DNA of 36,880 nucleotides from positions 1 through 36,880 of the forward strand of contig NZ_JABGCH010000039.1 in the NCBI RefSeq assembly GCF_019799945.1. Direction: 5' to 3'. The notes below the pieces were generated by a model, which worked only from the letters and a program-made list of their open reading frames with translations, made no database searches and was not told the origin of the DNA. The first letter of the stretch is position 1, and each line of letters opens with the position of its first letter. A program made the translations under genes and the position numbers. The DNA comes from Modestobacter marinus. Lineage in GTDB: Bacteria; Actinomycetota; Actinomycetes; Mycobacteriales; Geodermatophilaceae. This document shows, piece after piece, positions 27,173 through 35,672 of the stretch.

Positions 27173-30100
27173 CCGGCTCGTTCATCTCCGTGCGTGTGGG
27201 CGGAGGCCTGCTTCCGTCTGACGTGTTGTCGGCGGTGCTGGGCGGCAGTCTGGACGGGCTGCGCTCGACCGACTATCACCTGGCCGGGGAGAACCCACGG
27301 GAAGCCTCCGCCCGGGTGTGGACTCATCTGCTTGGCGTGTACCGGCGGTTTCGCGATGACCTGGCCCGGCTGCCCGAGGGTGATCCGGCGGTCGGGTTGA
27401 CGCGCGAGCGGTGGCTGACGGTGGTGCTCAGCGAGCTCGGCTACGGCCGGGTGCCGGTGACCGGCACCGGCGGGCTCACCGCGGGAGACAAGCAGTACCC
27501 GGTCAGCCACCTGTGGGGCGCCACCCCGATCCACCTGCTCGGCTGGGGGGTGCCGCTGGACAAGCGCACGCCGGGTGTGCCGGGTGCCGCGCAGCGGGCT
27601 CCGCACGCGATGGTGCAGGAGCTGCTCAACCGGACCGATGACCACCTGTGGGGGGTGATCTCCAACGGGCGGGTGCTCCGTCTGCTGCGGGACTCCACCA
27701 CCCTCACCGGGCAGGCCTTCGTCGAGTTCGACCTGGAGGCGATGTTCGACGGCGAGCTGTTCGCCGAGTTCGCCTTGCTCTTCCTGTTGGCGCACCAGTC
27801 CCGGGTTGAGGTCTCAACCGATGGCGTGCTGTCGGACTGTTGGCTGGAGCGCTGGCGGACGACGGCGATCAGCCAGGGCGTGCGCGCCCTGAATCTGCTG
27901 CGCGATGGCGTGCAGGACGCCCTGGAGACGCTGGGCACCGGCTTTCTGCAGCACCCGGCCAACGCCGCGCTGCGCGAGGGCCTGGCCAGCGGTGCGCTCC
28001 GGCTGGAAGACGTGCACGCCGCGCTGCTGCGTACCGTTTACCGGCTGCTGTTCTGGTCTGTCGCCGAGGACCGCGACGCCCTCCATGCCCCGGACGCCCC
28101 CCGGGAGACGCGGGACCGCTACGCCCAGCACTTCTCGTCTGGTCGCTTGCGTCGGCTAGCTGTCCGCCGGCAGGGCAGTGCCCACGACGACCTGTGGCAA
28201 GCCGTCGACCTGGTGCTGAATGCGCTTGGTCGGCAGGACGGCGAGCCGCGCCTCGGCCTGCCCGGGCTGGGAGGCCTGTTCACCACCACCCAGGCCGACG
28301 TGCTGGCCGGCGCCCGCCTGGGCAACCAGTCTCTGCTGAAGGTGATCCGGTCCCTGTCGGTGGTGCAGCCCAAGGGCCAACCGCGCCGGCTGGTCGACTT
28401 CCGTCACCTCGGCGCCGAAGAACTCGGTTCCATCTACGAGTCGCTGCTCGAGCTCGTCCCCCGTCACGACCCCTCCCGGCTGGTCTTCACCCTGGAGACC
28501 CTGGCGGGCAACGACCGCAAGACCACGGGTAGCTACTACACCCCGAGCGACCTGGTCGACCTCGTCCTGGACAGCGCCCTGGATCCGGTTCTCGACGATG
28601 CGGAGAAGCAGCCCGACCCCGAGCAGGCGCTGCTCGCGGTCACCGTCTGCGACCCGGCAATCGGCAGCGGCCACTTCATGGTCGCCGCCGCCCGCCGCAT
28701 CGCCAACCGCTTGGCCATGGTTCGCACAGGAGAGGTCGATCCCACCCCGGCGGATTCTCAACAGGCGATGCATGACGTCGTGGCGCGGTGCATCTACGGC
28801 GTTGACCTCAACTCGATGGCCGCCGACCTGGCGAAGGTCAGCCTCTGGCTGGAGGCGATGACCCCTGGCCAGCCGCTGTCCTTTCTCGATCATCACATCA
28901 AGGTCGGCAACGCCCTCCTCGGCACCACACCCAGGCTGCTTCACGCCGGCATCCCCGACGCCGCCTACGCGGCCCTCGGCGACGACAACAAGAAGACCGT
29001 CACCGCCTGGAAGAACCACAACAAGAAGCTCCGCGACGGACAGCTCCAGCTACTCTCGGAAGCAGGCATTCCGGTCGGCAACGAAGGTCTCCGGATCGCC
29101 GCCGAGGAGATCGCCGAGCGTGCCACTGACGGCCACACGCTCGCCGACATCGCGTGGGCTGCGCAGCGCTACACCGTCGGCCAGTCCTCCGAGACCGCCA
29201 TCCGTGTTCGACGTACCGCCGACGCCTGGTGCGCCGCCTTCCTCGGCCACAAAACTGCAGATCACGAGCCCATCACCCACGCCACCCTCGAGCAACTCAG
29301 CGCCGGCATCGCGCCACAGCACGTTACCGAGTCAGTAGACGCTCTAGCAGTTCAATACCGACTGTTCCACTGGCACCTCGAGTATCCCGAGGTTTTCCGC
29401 GTGCCCGGTGACGAACCCGCCAACACCCCCACCGGCTGGACCGGCGGGTTCTCCGCGGTGCTCGGGAACCCACCTTGGGAACGCATCAAGCTCCAAGAGC
29501 AAGAGTTCTTCGCTTCGCGCGACGCAAACATTGCCGAAGCCAAGAATGCCGCCGCCCGCAAGAAGGCCATCGCCATGCTGGCCCAGTCCCAGCCGGCGTT
29601 GCTGAGAGAGTTCAATAACGCCAAGCGTCAGTCAGAGGCCGCCAGTCACTTTCTTCGCACTTCAGGCCGTTACCCCCTCTGCGGAGTCGGCGACGTCAAT
29701 ACCTACAGCGTTTTCGCCGAGCACTTCCGCGCGACCGTAGCCCCCACTGGCCGCTCAGGCATTATCACGCCAACAGGTCTAGCCACAGACGCAACCACCG
29801 CAGCTTTCTTCGCAGATACGCTCAAGGCATCTCGTCTCGCCTCCTTCTATGATTTCGAAAACGAGGCGAAGATCTTCCCAGGGGTTCACAACCAACTTCG
29901 GTGCGCAGTCACCTGCATGACGGGCGGGGAAGAAGTTAAAGATGTTCGGCTGGCCTTCTACACTCGTCACGTCTCGGACGTACAGCAACGCCGCTTTTTT
30001 CTAGCGTCCGATGAAGTGCTGTTGATCAACCCCAACACCGGCACCCTGCCTGTCTTTCGGAGCCGGAGAGATGCCGAGATCACCCTGGATTGCTACCTAC

Positions 30101-31140
30101 GTCACCCGATCCTGCATCGCGAAGACGAGGTCGACGGTAACCCCTGGGGTCTGCGCTTCGCTCGCCTTTTTGACATGGCCAATGATTCACAGAACTTTGT
30201 CTCCGAAGCAGAACTCGCAACCAATGGTGCGGAGTATGAGGGCTGGGCGTGGACGACGGCAACGAAGCGATGGCTCCCGCTATATGAAGCAAAGATGTTG
30301 TCGCACTGGAATCACAGGTATGCCACCTACTCAGGCGCAACCCAGGCACAACTGAACAAAGGCACTCTTCCGCACCTTGACATCGATCGGTTGGACGACC
30401 CAAACGTTGAGCCCATGGCTCACTACTGGGTCGCAGAGGGCACAGTGGATGCCGCGATCAGCCCGGCATGGACTAGGAAATGGTTCTTGGGCTGGCGAGA
30501 CATTGCAGGCGCAAGTAACGTTCGAACGTTCATCCCAAGCGTCCTGCCGCGAAGCGCTGTAGGGCACAAATTTCTCCTCGCGATGCCCTCACCCGCACAA
30601 CTTGGTCCACTTCTGCACGCAGTATGGTCGAGTCTGATCTTTGATTACATCAGCCGCCAGAAAGTCAGCGGAGCCAGCATGACTTATACGACCGTGCGGC
30701 AGCTAGCATGTCCTCGACCCGAGGCGTTTGAGTCGGTTCCCGAATGGGCCACGGACAAGTTCGCCGACTTCGTTCGTCACCGAGTCTTGGAGCTTAGTTA
30801 CACATCCTGGCAACTGAGCACTTACGCAGCGGACATAGTTGGAGCCGATCCGGGCGCGCCATACCGATGGATTCCTGAGCGACGCTCACAGCTTCGCGCC
30901 GAAGTTGAGGCGGGGATGTTTCACCTCTACGGATTGTCTCGTAGCGACGTTGAGCACGTCCTCGAATCCTTCTTTGTCCTTCGCAAGTACGAGGAGCGGG
31001 ACCTTGGCGAGTTCCGCACCATGCGAGAAATTCTGGCCGCCTACGACGCCATGGCCGAGGCCGCCCGCAGTGGCGTGCCTTTCGTCAGCCCCCTCGACCC
31101 ACCTCCCGGGCAGGGTCCGCGACACAAGGAGCGCATGTGA
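27169..31140 (+). CDS. Eco57I/PglX/DrmMI-like N6-adenine DNA methylase, very large
   Basis: This 1323-residue protein has a methylase core: TTGSYYTP (452-459), motif I DPAIGSGHF (495-503), GVDLNSMAADLAKVSLWLE and motif IV NPPW (767-770), the form of N6-adenine methylases. The N-terminal 440 residues are helical with the family pattern WGVISNGRVLRLLRDS and FVEFDLEAMFDGELFAEF; I could not find nuclease catalytic residues there. The C-terminal part from about 775 should contain the target-recognition domain. It most likely marks host DNA at a specific site to protect it from the operon's own nucleases, as PglX and DrmMI do. The gene begins at an ATGA overlap with the SNF2 gene. Its last 500 codons are clearly less GC-rich than its first 750. 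Confidence 0.85.
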   Translation: MTGSFISVRVGGGLLPSDVLSAVLGGSLDGLRSTDYHLAGENPREASARVWTHLLGVYRRFRDDLARLPEGDPAVGLTRERWLTVVLSELGYGRVPVTGTGGLTAGDKQYPVSHLWGATPIHLLGWGVPLDKRTPGVPGAAQRAPHAMVQELLNRTDDHLWGVISNGRVLRLLRDSTTLTGQAFVEFDLEAMFDGELFAEFALLFLLAHQSRVEVSTDGVLSDCWLERWRTTAISQGVRALNLLRDGVQDALETLGTGFLQHPANAALREGLASGALRLEDVHAALLRTVYRLLFWSVAEDRDALHAPDAPRETRDRYAQHFSSGRLRRLAVRRQGSAHDDLWQAVDLVLNALGRQDGEPRLGLPGLGGLFTTTQADVLAGARLGNQSLLKVIRSLSVVQPKGQPRRLVDFRHLGAEELGSIYESLLELVPRHDPSRLVFTLETLAGNDRKTTGSYYTPSDLVDLVLDSALDPVLDDAEKQPDPEQALLAVTVCDPAIGSGHFMVAAARRIANRLAMVRTGEVDPTPADSQQAMHDVVARCIYGVDLNSMAADLAKVSLWLEAMTPGQPLSFLDHHIKVGNALLGTTPRLLHAGIPDAAYAALGDDNKKTVTAWKNHNKKLRDGQLQLLSEAGIPVGNEGLRIAAEEIAERATDGHTLADIAWAAQRYTVGQSSETAIRVRRTADAWCAAFLGHKTADHEPITHATLEQLSAGIAPQHVTESVDALAVQYRLFHWHLEYPEVFRVPGDEPANTPTGWTGGFSAVLGNPPWERIKLQEQEFFASRDANIAEAKNAAARKKAIAMLAQSQPALLREFNNAKRQSEAASHFLRTSGRYPLCGVGDVNTYSVFAEHFRATVAPTGRSGIITPTGLATDATTAAFFADTLKASRLASFYDFENEAKIFPGVHNQLRCAVTCMTGGEEVKDVRLAFYTRHVSDVQQRRFFLASDEVLLINPNTGTLPVFRSRRDAEITLDCYLRHPILHREDEVDGNPWGLRFARLFDMANDSQNFVSEAELATNGAEYEGWAWTTATKRWLPLYEAKMLSHWNHRYATYSGATQAQLNKGTLPHLDIDRLDDPNVEPMAHYWVAEGTVDAAISPAWTRKWFLGWRDIAGASNVRTFIPSVLPRSAVGHKFLLAMPSPAQLGPLLHAVWSSLIFDYISRQKVSGASMTYTTVRQLACPRPEAFESVPEWATDKFADFVRHRVLELSYTSWQLSTYAADIVGADPGAPYRWIPERRSQLRAEVEAGMFHLYGLSRSDVEHVLESFFVLRKYEERDLGEFRTMREILAAYDAMAEAARSGVPFVSPLDPPPGQGPRHKERM
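29480..31030 (+). other. Low-GC patch inside the methylase gene (recognition region)
   Basis: Hand counts of single 60-base rows give 30/60 (29821), 28/60 (30181) and 32/60 (30301) G+C, against 44/60 in the N-terminal half (28201). Codons ending in A or T (gatttcgaaaacgag, atcatcccaagc-like runs) become common, whereas the flanks avoid them. The reading frame is uninterrupted. The edges are approximate. Confidence 0.75.
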
Positions 31141-33821
31141 CCGCGGAAGCGCTTGAGTCGCCGATGCTCTTCGAGCCCGGTCAGCCGGTCCAAGACCCAG
31201 AGTGGGTGCTGCGGTGCCGCAGGCGGCTGCGCGCGGCGCTCGAGGTGCTCGAGGTGCTGGCCGAGCAGGATCGTCCGCTGAAGTACAGCGAGCTGCAGGA
31301 GCTGACCGCGCGGCGCGTGCCGCTCAACGACTACGACGCGTCGGTCACTCAGAGCGGTTCCGTGCGTGCGTGGACCAACCTCGGCTGGAACCTGACCACT
31401 ACCTATGAACACGCCGGCTGGCTGCACGCCACGTCGGACGGCGGGTTTCGGTTGACGCGGGAAGGTCGCGCAGCGCTCGCGAGGTACCCGGACCCGCTGG
31501 AGCTGTACGACGTAGCCGGCCAGGCGTACGACGACTGGGATGCTGCGCGCAAAGAGGTCCTGCCCGAGCTGCAGCTCTCCCCCGCCGACGTCCTTCACGG
31601 GGGCTCGGGGACCGCGCACGCGCTCCGCGCCGTCGCGCCAGTGCTCCTCGCATGGCAAACCAGCGGATCGGCCTTCCTCACCGACACGTCGGTCTGGACT
31701 CCGGCCACCACAACGGCGCTGCTCGAGTACCTCGAGTCGGCACCGCAGCCCACGCCTGCCACGCTCCCCGGACTCATCGGCCTGGCCCCGCGGACGTTGG
31801 CTTCAGAAGCACTCGTTCTGCTGGTCGGTCCGCTCAGCGACATGGTCGGCAGCACCAAGCGCAGCCGGGTCCGTAACCCGCTCATCCCCGCAGAGGATCC
31901 GCCCGGCTTGCCGTGGCAGTTGTCGGCCGACCTCGAGCAAGGGTTTGTGCACGGCGGGAAGGCCCTGATCGCCAGCCCCGTGGCGATGCTGACCTCGTGC
32001 ATCCGCATCCTCGACCACTGGTGGCAACAGCCGCAGGGAACCCGTGACGCCGCCTGGTCGGATCCCTGGCTCTTCCGCGATCTCGTCAGCGGCGTGCCGG
32101 CCGCCGACGATCGCATCGCCTCGCTGCTTTGCCTGCTCGCCCATCATGCGTCGTTCACCACGCTGCTGCGCCGGGCCGACCGCGAGCAAGTAGTCGCGGC
32201 CTTCAACACTCATCTCGAGGCCCCCTCCGGCGACCTGGAACGAGACCTCAAGGCCATCACGCTGAGCCTGCAGGCCGAGCAGGGTGGCAAGCCGGTCCGC
32301 TTCGACACCGCGCCGTTGTTGCAGCAGTGGAGCCAGGATGTCGACGGGGGCCGCGCCTGGCTGGTCCGCGGCGAACTCGACCAGCAGAACCGCGTACCGG
32401 CCTGGGTCAGCCAGGGCCGGGTGACCCTCACGGTCGGACGGCTGACCCACCTGCCGGCGGAGCCCACCCAAGATGCGGTGAGCACCCTGGTCGATGAGCG
32501 GTACTCCGACTGGCAGGTGGTCAAGCGTGAGGCCAAGAAGCGCGACGTCCTCGCCTTCGTGCTGGGGATGCAGCCCGGCGACCTCGTGGCCACCGTCGAC
32601 GGCGAGCAACTCCGCCTCGGACGCCTTGAGGACAGTCCGGCCGCTCTGAAGCAGATCGGCGGCTCCATGCTCCTCACGCGACCGGTCGCCTGGAGCGCCG
32701 ATTCCACCCCGTCCGTGAAGGACCTGCCCGGATCTGTGCGCACACGAGTGCGGTTCAAGGGCGAGGACGTGCTCGACCTCACCGAGATCAACGCCGCCCT
32801 TGAAGCGCTGGCCGAGGTGGACGAGGACCTGACCGGCCCGGTCGACCTCGAGGACGACGACCTTCTGATCGATCCGGAGGTCGTGGTCACCGAGGTTCGG
32901 CCGACCGTGCCGGCGGTTCTCGAGTGCGACGTGGACGCACTGGCCGAGTCGCTCCACCACGCCGACGCCAGTTGGGTGAAGGAGCTGATGATCAGCCTGA
33001 ACGAGCGCAAGCAGGTCGTGCTGGAGGGCCCTCCGGGTACGGGGAAAACGTTCTTGGTCCAGCGCCTTCTGGAGGCGTGCGGCGTCGTCGAGGGCCAGTC
33101 CGCCCTGGTGCAATTCCATCCCACGTACTCCTACGAGGACTTCGTCGAGGGCTTCCGCCCGGTGGCGACTGCGGACGGCACCGGAGCAGCGCTCACCGTG
33201 CAGCCCGGGCCGCTCAAGCGAATCGCCGACGAGGCCAGCAAGGCGCCGAACAAGCCCTTCGTCCTGGTGATCGATGAGATCAACCGGGCCAACATCGCGA
33301 AGGTCTTCGGGGAGCTCTACTTCCTCCTCGAGTACCGCCAGCAGGAGATCGAGCTGCTGTACAGCGCAGGTGAGCGCTTCAGCCTGCCGGACAATCTGTT
33401 CATCATCGGAACGATGAACACAGCGGACCGTTCAATCGCCTTGTTGGACGCCGCGATGCGGAGGCGGTTCGTCTTCCTGTCGATGGACACGTCCGAGCCG
33501 GCGCTCAGCGGCGTGCTCCGGCGGTGGTGCGAGACGAACCGGCAACCGACGGCCGTCGCCGATCTCTTCGACCGCCTCAACAAGCGGATGGGGGAGCGAG
33601 GACTGGACCCGTCGCTGGCCTTCGGGCCGTCCTACTTCATGCGACCGAACGCTGGGGAGCCGGCGGCGCTGGACCGTCTGTGGCGACGTGAACTCCTACC
33701 GATGCTGAAGGAGCACCACTACGACGCCCAGGACCAGCTCGCGACCTGGTACCCGTTCGCGAAGTGGATGACCGAGGTGGGCCTCGCCGCCGCGCCACAG
33801 ACTGAGGGCGCCGAGGGTTGA
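31137..33821 (+). CDS. mcrB: McrB-type AAA+ GTPase with winged-helix and EVE/PUA-like reader modules
   Basis: This 894-residue protein starts at GTG 31137 in a GTGA overlap, with AAGGAG upstream. The C-terminal third is an McrB motor: GPPGTGKT (631-638), FHPTYSYEDFVEGFRP, IDEINRAN (D713, E714), MNTADRS with N761, and LLDAAMRRRF. The NTADRS motif marks McrB GTPases. N-terminal residues about 20-110 look like the winged-helix unit found in Mrr-like restriction proteins (LRAALEVLEVLAEQDRPLKY ... GFRLTREGRAAL). Residues about 400-545 recall an EVE/PUA-like modified-base reader (AWLVRGELDQQNRVPAWV, then LAFVLGMQPGDLVATVDG). With McrC it should form a GTP-driven translocating nuclease against modified DNA. 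The gene symbol is used for the motor; the front half is not that of E. coli McrB. Confidence 0.85.
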   Translation: MTAEALESPMLFEPGQPVQDPEWVLRCRRRLRAALEVLEVLAEQDRPLKYSELQELTARRVPLNDYDASVTQSGSVRAWTNLGWNLTTTYEHAGWLHATSDGGFRLTREGRAALARYPDPLELYDVAGQAYDDWDAARKEVLPELQLSPADVLHGGSGTAHALRAVAPVLLAWQTSGSAFLTDTSVWTPATTTALLEYLESAPQPTPATLPGLIGLAPRTLASEALVLLVGPLSDMVGSTKRSRVRNPLIPAEDPPGLPWQLSADLEQGFVHGGKALIASPVAMLTSCIRILDHWWQQPQGTRDAAWSDPWLFRDLVSGVPAADDRIASLLCLLAHHASFTTLLRRADREQVVAAFNTHLEAPSGDLERDLKAITLSLQAEQGGKPVRFDTAPLLQQWSQDVDGGRAWLVRGELDQQNRVPAWVSQGRVTLTVGRLTHLPAEPTQDAVSTLVDERYSDWQVVKREAKKRDVLAFVLGMQPGDLVATVDGEQLRLGRLEDSPAALKQIGGSMLLTRPVAWSADSTPSVKDLPGSVRTRVRFKGEDVLDLTEINAALEALAEVDEDLTGPVDLEDDDLLIDPEVVVTEVRPTVPAVLECDVDALAESLHHADASWVKELMISLNERKQVVLEGPPGTGKTFLVQRLLEACGVVEGQSALVQFHPTYSYEDFVEGFRPVATADGTGAALTVQPGPLKRIADEASKAPNKPFVLVIDEINRANIAKVFGELYFLLEYRQQEIELLYSAGERFSLPDNLFIIGTMNTADRSIALLDAAMRRRFVFLSMDTSEPALSGVLRRWCETNRQPTAVADLFDRLNKRMGERGLDPSLAFGPSYFMRPNAGEPAALDRLWRRELLPMLKEHHYDAQDQLATWYPFAKWMTEVGLAAAPQTEGAEG

Positions 33822-35029
33822 GTCGGGAAGCACTGCAGCACCTGTCCGAAGGCCAAGTGCTGACCGGGGTCGATCTCAACCGCGCTGAGGCGGTTGCGTT
33901 GAGCGGCACAAAGCTCGTCACCGCCACGCCTGAGAGAGACGGGTGGAAGGTTGCGGCCGGCCAGTGGGTGGGGGCGGTTCGCTGCGGTGACCTCGAGGTG
34001 CGGGTGGCCCCGAAGGTCGGCGCGGTCAAGGTCCTTCAACTGCTGGCGCGCGCGAACGGCGTCCGCAACATGCATGTGGACGCCGACCGACTGGGGCTGG
34101 CCGACGACGCGGACCTCAGCACGGTGTTGGCGGTCCTGTTCGAGCGGGAGGCGCAGACGGCTCTGGCGCAGCGGCCGCAGCGGGGTTACCGCACGGAGGA
34201 CCAGTCGCTGCACGTCGTCCGGGGACGGATCCGCCTGGTCGACCAGGCGCTGCGCCGCTTCGGCGTCGTGACGCCGATCGAGGTGACGGTCGACGAGTGG
34301 ACGCTCGACACGGACGAGAACCGGCGTCTACGGGCCGCGACTCGGGTTCTGCTGAGCCTGCCCGGACTCCCCAAAGCGACGCGTGGCGGACTCCGCCGAG
34401 TCGACCGCATGCTCGCGGAGGTCAGGCTCGCTCCTCAGGGAGTTCGTCTACCGCCGTGGACACCCACGCGACTCAACAGGCACCTCCACCGGCTGCTGTA
34501 TCTGGCCGACCTGGCGCTCGGCGGGGGGAGCGTCGAGCACCGGGTCGGTGACGTCGTCGCCCACGGCTTCGCGCTCAACATGGCATGGGTGTTCGAGGCG
34601 CTCGTGGCGCAGATCCTCAAGGAGGAGTGCCTGGCCGTCGGCCCGGGCCGACTGCTCGTGCAGCAGCAGTATCCGCTTGACGAGGACGAGCGCATCACAA
34701 TCAAGCCGGACCTCGTGGTCGTCGACGGAGCGGACGTCCTTGCGGTCGGCGACACGAAGTACAAGCTGCTCGGTGATGGCGGTGCCTTCCCGAACGCCGA
34801 CGCCTACCAACTCATCACCTACTGCCTGCGACTCGGACTGACGACGGGCCATCTCGTCTACGCCGGCGAGAACTCCGGGGAACCGGATCACTACGCCACG
34901 CGCGGGGCCGGCATTGATTTGCGCCTCCATTCGATCGACTTGCGTTCCCCCCTGCCTGACGTCGAGGAGCAGGTCAGGAGCCTGCACCGCGGGTTGGTTC
35001 ACAGCCTCGACAGTGCTCCCACACGATGA
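33818..35029 (+). CDS. mcrC: McrC-type endonuclease subunit
   Basis: This 403-residue protein starts at TTG 33818, overlapping the mcrB stop (TTGA). The first 100 residues are the beta-rich domain that contacts the McrB ring. A central region (VVRGRIRLVDQALRRFGV) is typical of McrC proteins. The PD-(D/E)XK nuclease follows, with a Glu in WVFEALV, KPDLVV with D298, and GDTKYK with D312 and K314, all catalytic residues present. McrC binds the McrB hexamer, stimulates GTP hydrolysis and cuts DNA. It is the last gene of the operon, and its final 56 bases overlap the 3' end of the opposite-strand DUF6308-like gene, so no terminator separates them. Confidence 0.88.
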   Translation: MSREALQHLSEGQVLTGVDLNRAEAVALSGTKLVTATPERDGWKVAAGQWVGAVRCGDLEVRVAPKVGAVKVLQLLARANGVRNMHVDADRLGLADDADLSTVLAVLFEREAQTALAQRPQRGYRTEDQSLHVVRGRIRLVDQALRRFGVVTPIEVTVDEWTLDTDENRRLRAATRVLLSLPGLPKATRGGLRRVDRMLAEVRLAPQGVRLPPWTPTRLNRHLHRLLYLADLALGGGSVEHRVGDVVAHGFALNMAWVFEALVAQILKEECLAVGPGRLLVQQQYPLDEDERITIKPDLVVVDGADVLAVGDTKYKLLGDGGAFPNADAYQLITYCLRLGLTTGHLVYAGENSGEPDHYATRGAGIDLRLHSIDLRSPLPDVEEQVRSLHRGLVHSLDSAPTR

Positions 35030-35622
35030 TGTCGAGTGCCCGGAGGGCCGTCATGCGCCGCCCATCCGACGTCTCGTAGTCCCTGGCCAGTCGTTGCAGC
35101 CGGTCTCCGTGGGCTCGGAGGTCCGCTTGGATCAGCGGCCAGAACAACCATGGCTTCCCTGCACTCACGCCGTAGTAGCTAGCGACCTTGCTGTCGAAGA
35201 TCGGCACGAGCGCTGGGCGCTTCCTGTGCAGTACCTTCGTGACCTTCGACGCCTTGATGTGCGGAGTCGAGTCGCTGGCATGCAGCGCAGCCCGGACGAG
35301 TGACCAAGGGCCGACATCAGCGGTCAGGTCCTGGTCCTGGAACAGAGCAGTGGCCGCTTCCTCGTCCGACACGACCTTCGCCATGGCGTCGCGGAGAACC
35401 CGGTAAGGGCCGTCGGGTCGGTGCATCTTGATGACGTCCCGACCGCGGAGCGGCGCATCGAGCCAGTGCCGGCGCGAAGAAATCGTCCGGTTCAAGTTGT
35501 GCGGAATCACCCAGTCGGTCATACGTCTGCCACGCCCGACCGCCCGCTGGGTCGGCGTAGTCGCGCAAGTGTGTCTGCGCACAGGGAAACAACTGCTCAA
35601 CACTCGACAAAACGAACCTCAC
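34974..35622 (-). pseudogene. DUF6308-like protein gene, frameshifted
   Basis: The C-terminal part, in one frame, reads LRGRDVIKMHRPDGPYRVLR, then VTKVLHRKRPALVPIFDSKV and PWLFWPLIQADLRAHGDRLQ, ending near ALDIIVWEHC. This resembles DUF6308 proteins of actinobacteria, whose function is unknown. The expected N-terminus lies in a different frame: LRDYADPAGGRAWQTYDRL then LEPDDFFAPAL, starting at GTG 35622. Removing one base near 35465 joins PDDFFAPAL to LDAPLRGRDVIKMHRP in a smooth family-like sequence. So either the gene is broken by a single-base insertion or the assembly has an error there. A 209-residue open frame exists without the N-terminus, but its opening residues are not family-like. 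Confidence 0.65.
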
Positions 35623-35672
35623 AAACGGAAGGGGAGATGGCGCGAGATGGCGGGTGAATGATCAGCCGAGGA

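Larger units (their letters stand above)
15096..35029 (+). other. Defence island: SauUSI-like gene, SF1 stump and five-gene helicase/methylase/McrBC operon
   Basis: All plus-strand genes in this 20-kb block encode DNA-targeting helicases, nucleases or a DNA methylase. On the left they are bounded by recombinase and HD-gene debris, and on the right by convergent minus-strand genes. The grouping is seen directly; calling it a defence island is an inference from the families present. Confidence 0.8.

Noticed and set aside
27169-28500. Type IIG nuclease domain at the N-terminus of the methylase
   Set aside because: Type IIG enzymes often have an N-terminal PD-(D/E)XK nuclease, but I could not find a convincing PD...(D/E)xK series in the first 440 residues, so I left it as a helical region of unknown role.
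19083-35029. Plain DISARM annotation for the operon
   Set aside because: Separate drmA, drmB and drmC genes are absent, and mcrB and mcrC take the end of the operon. Calling it canonical DISARM would hide the difference.
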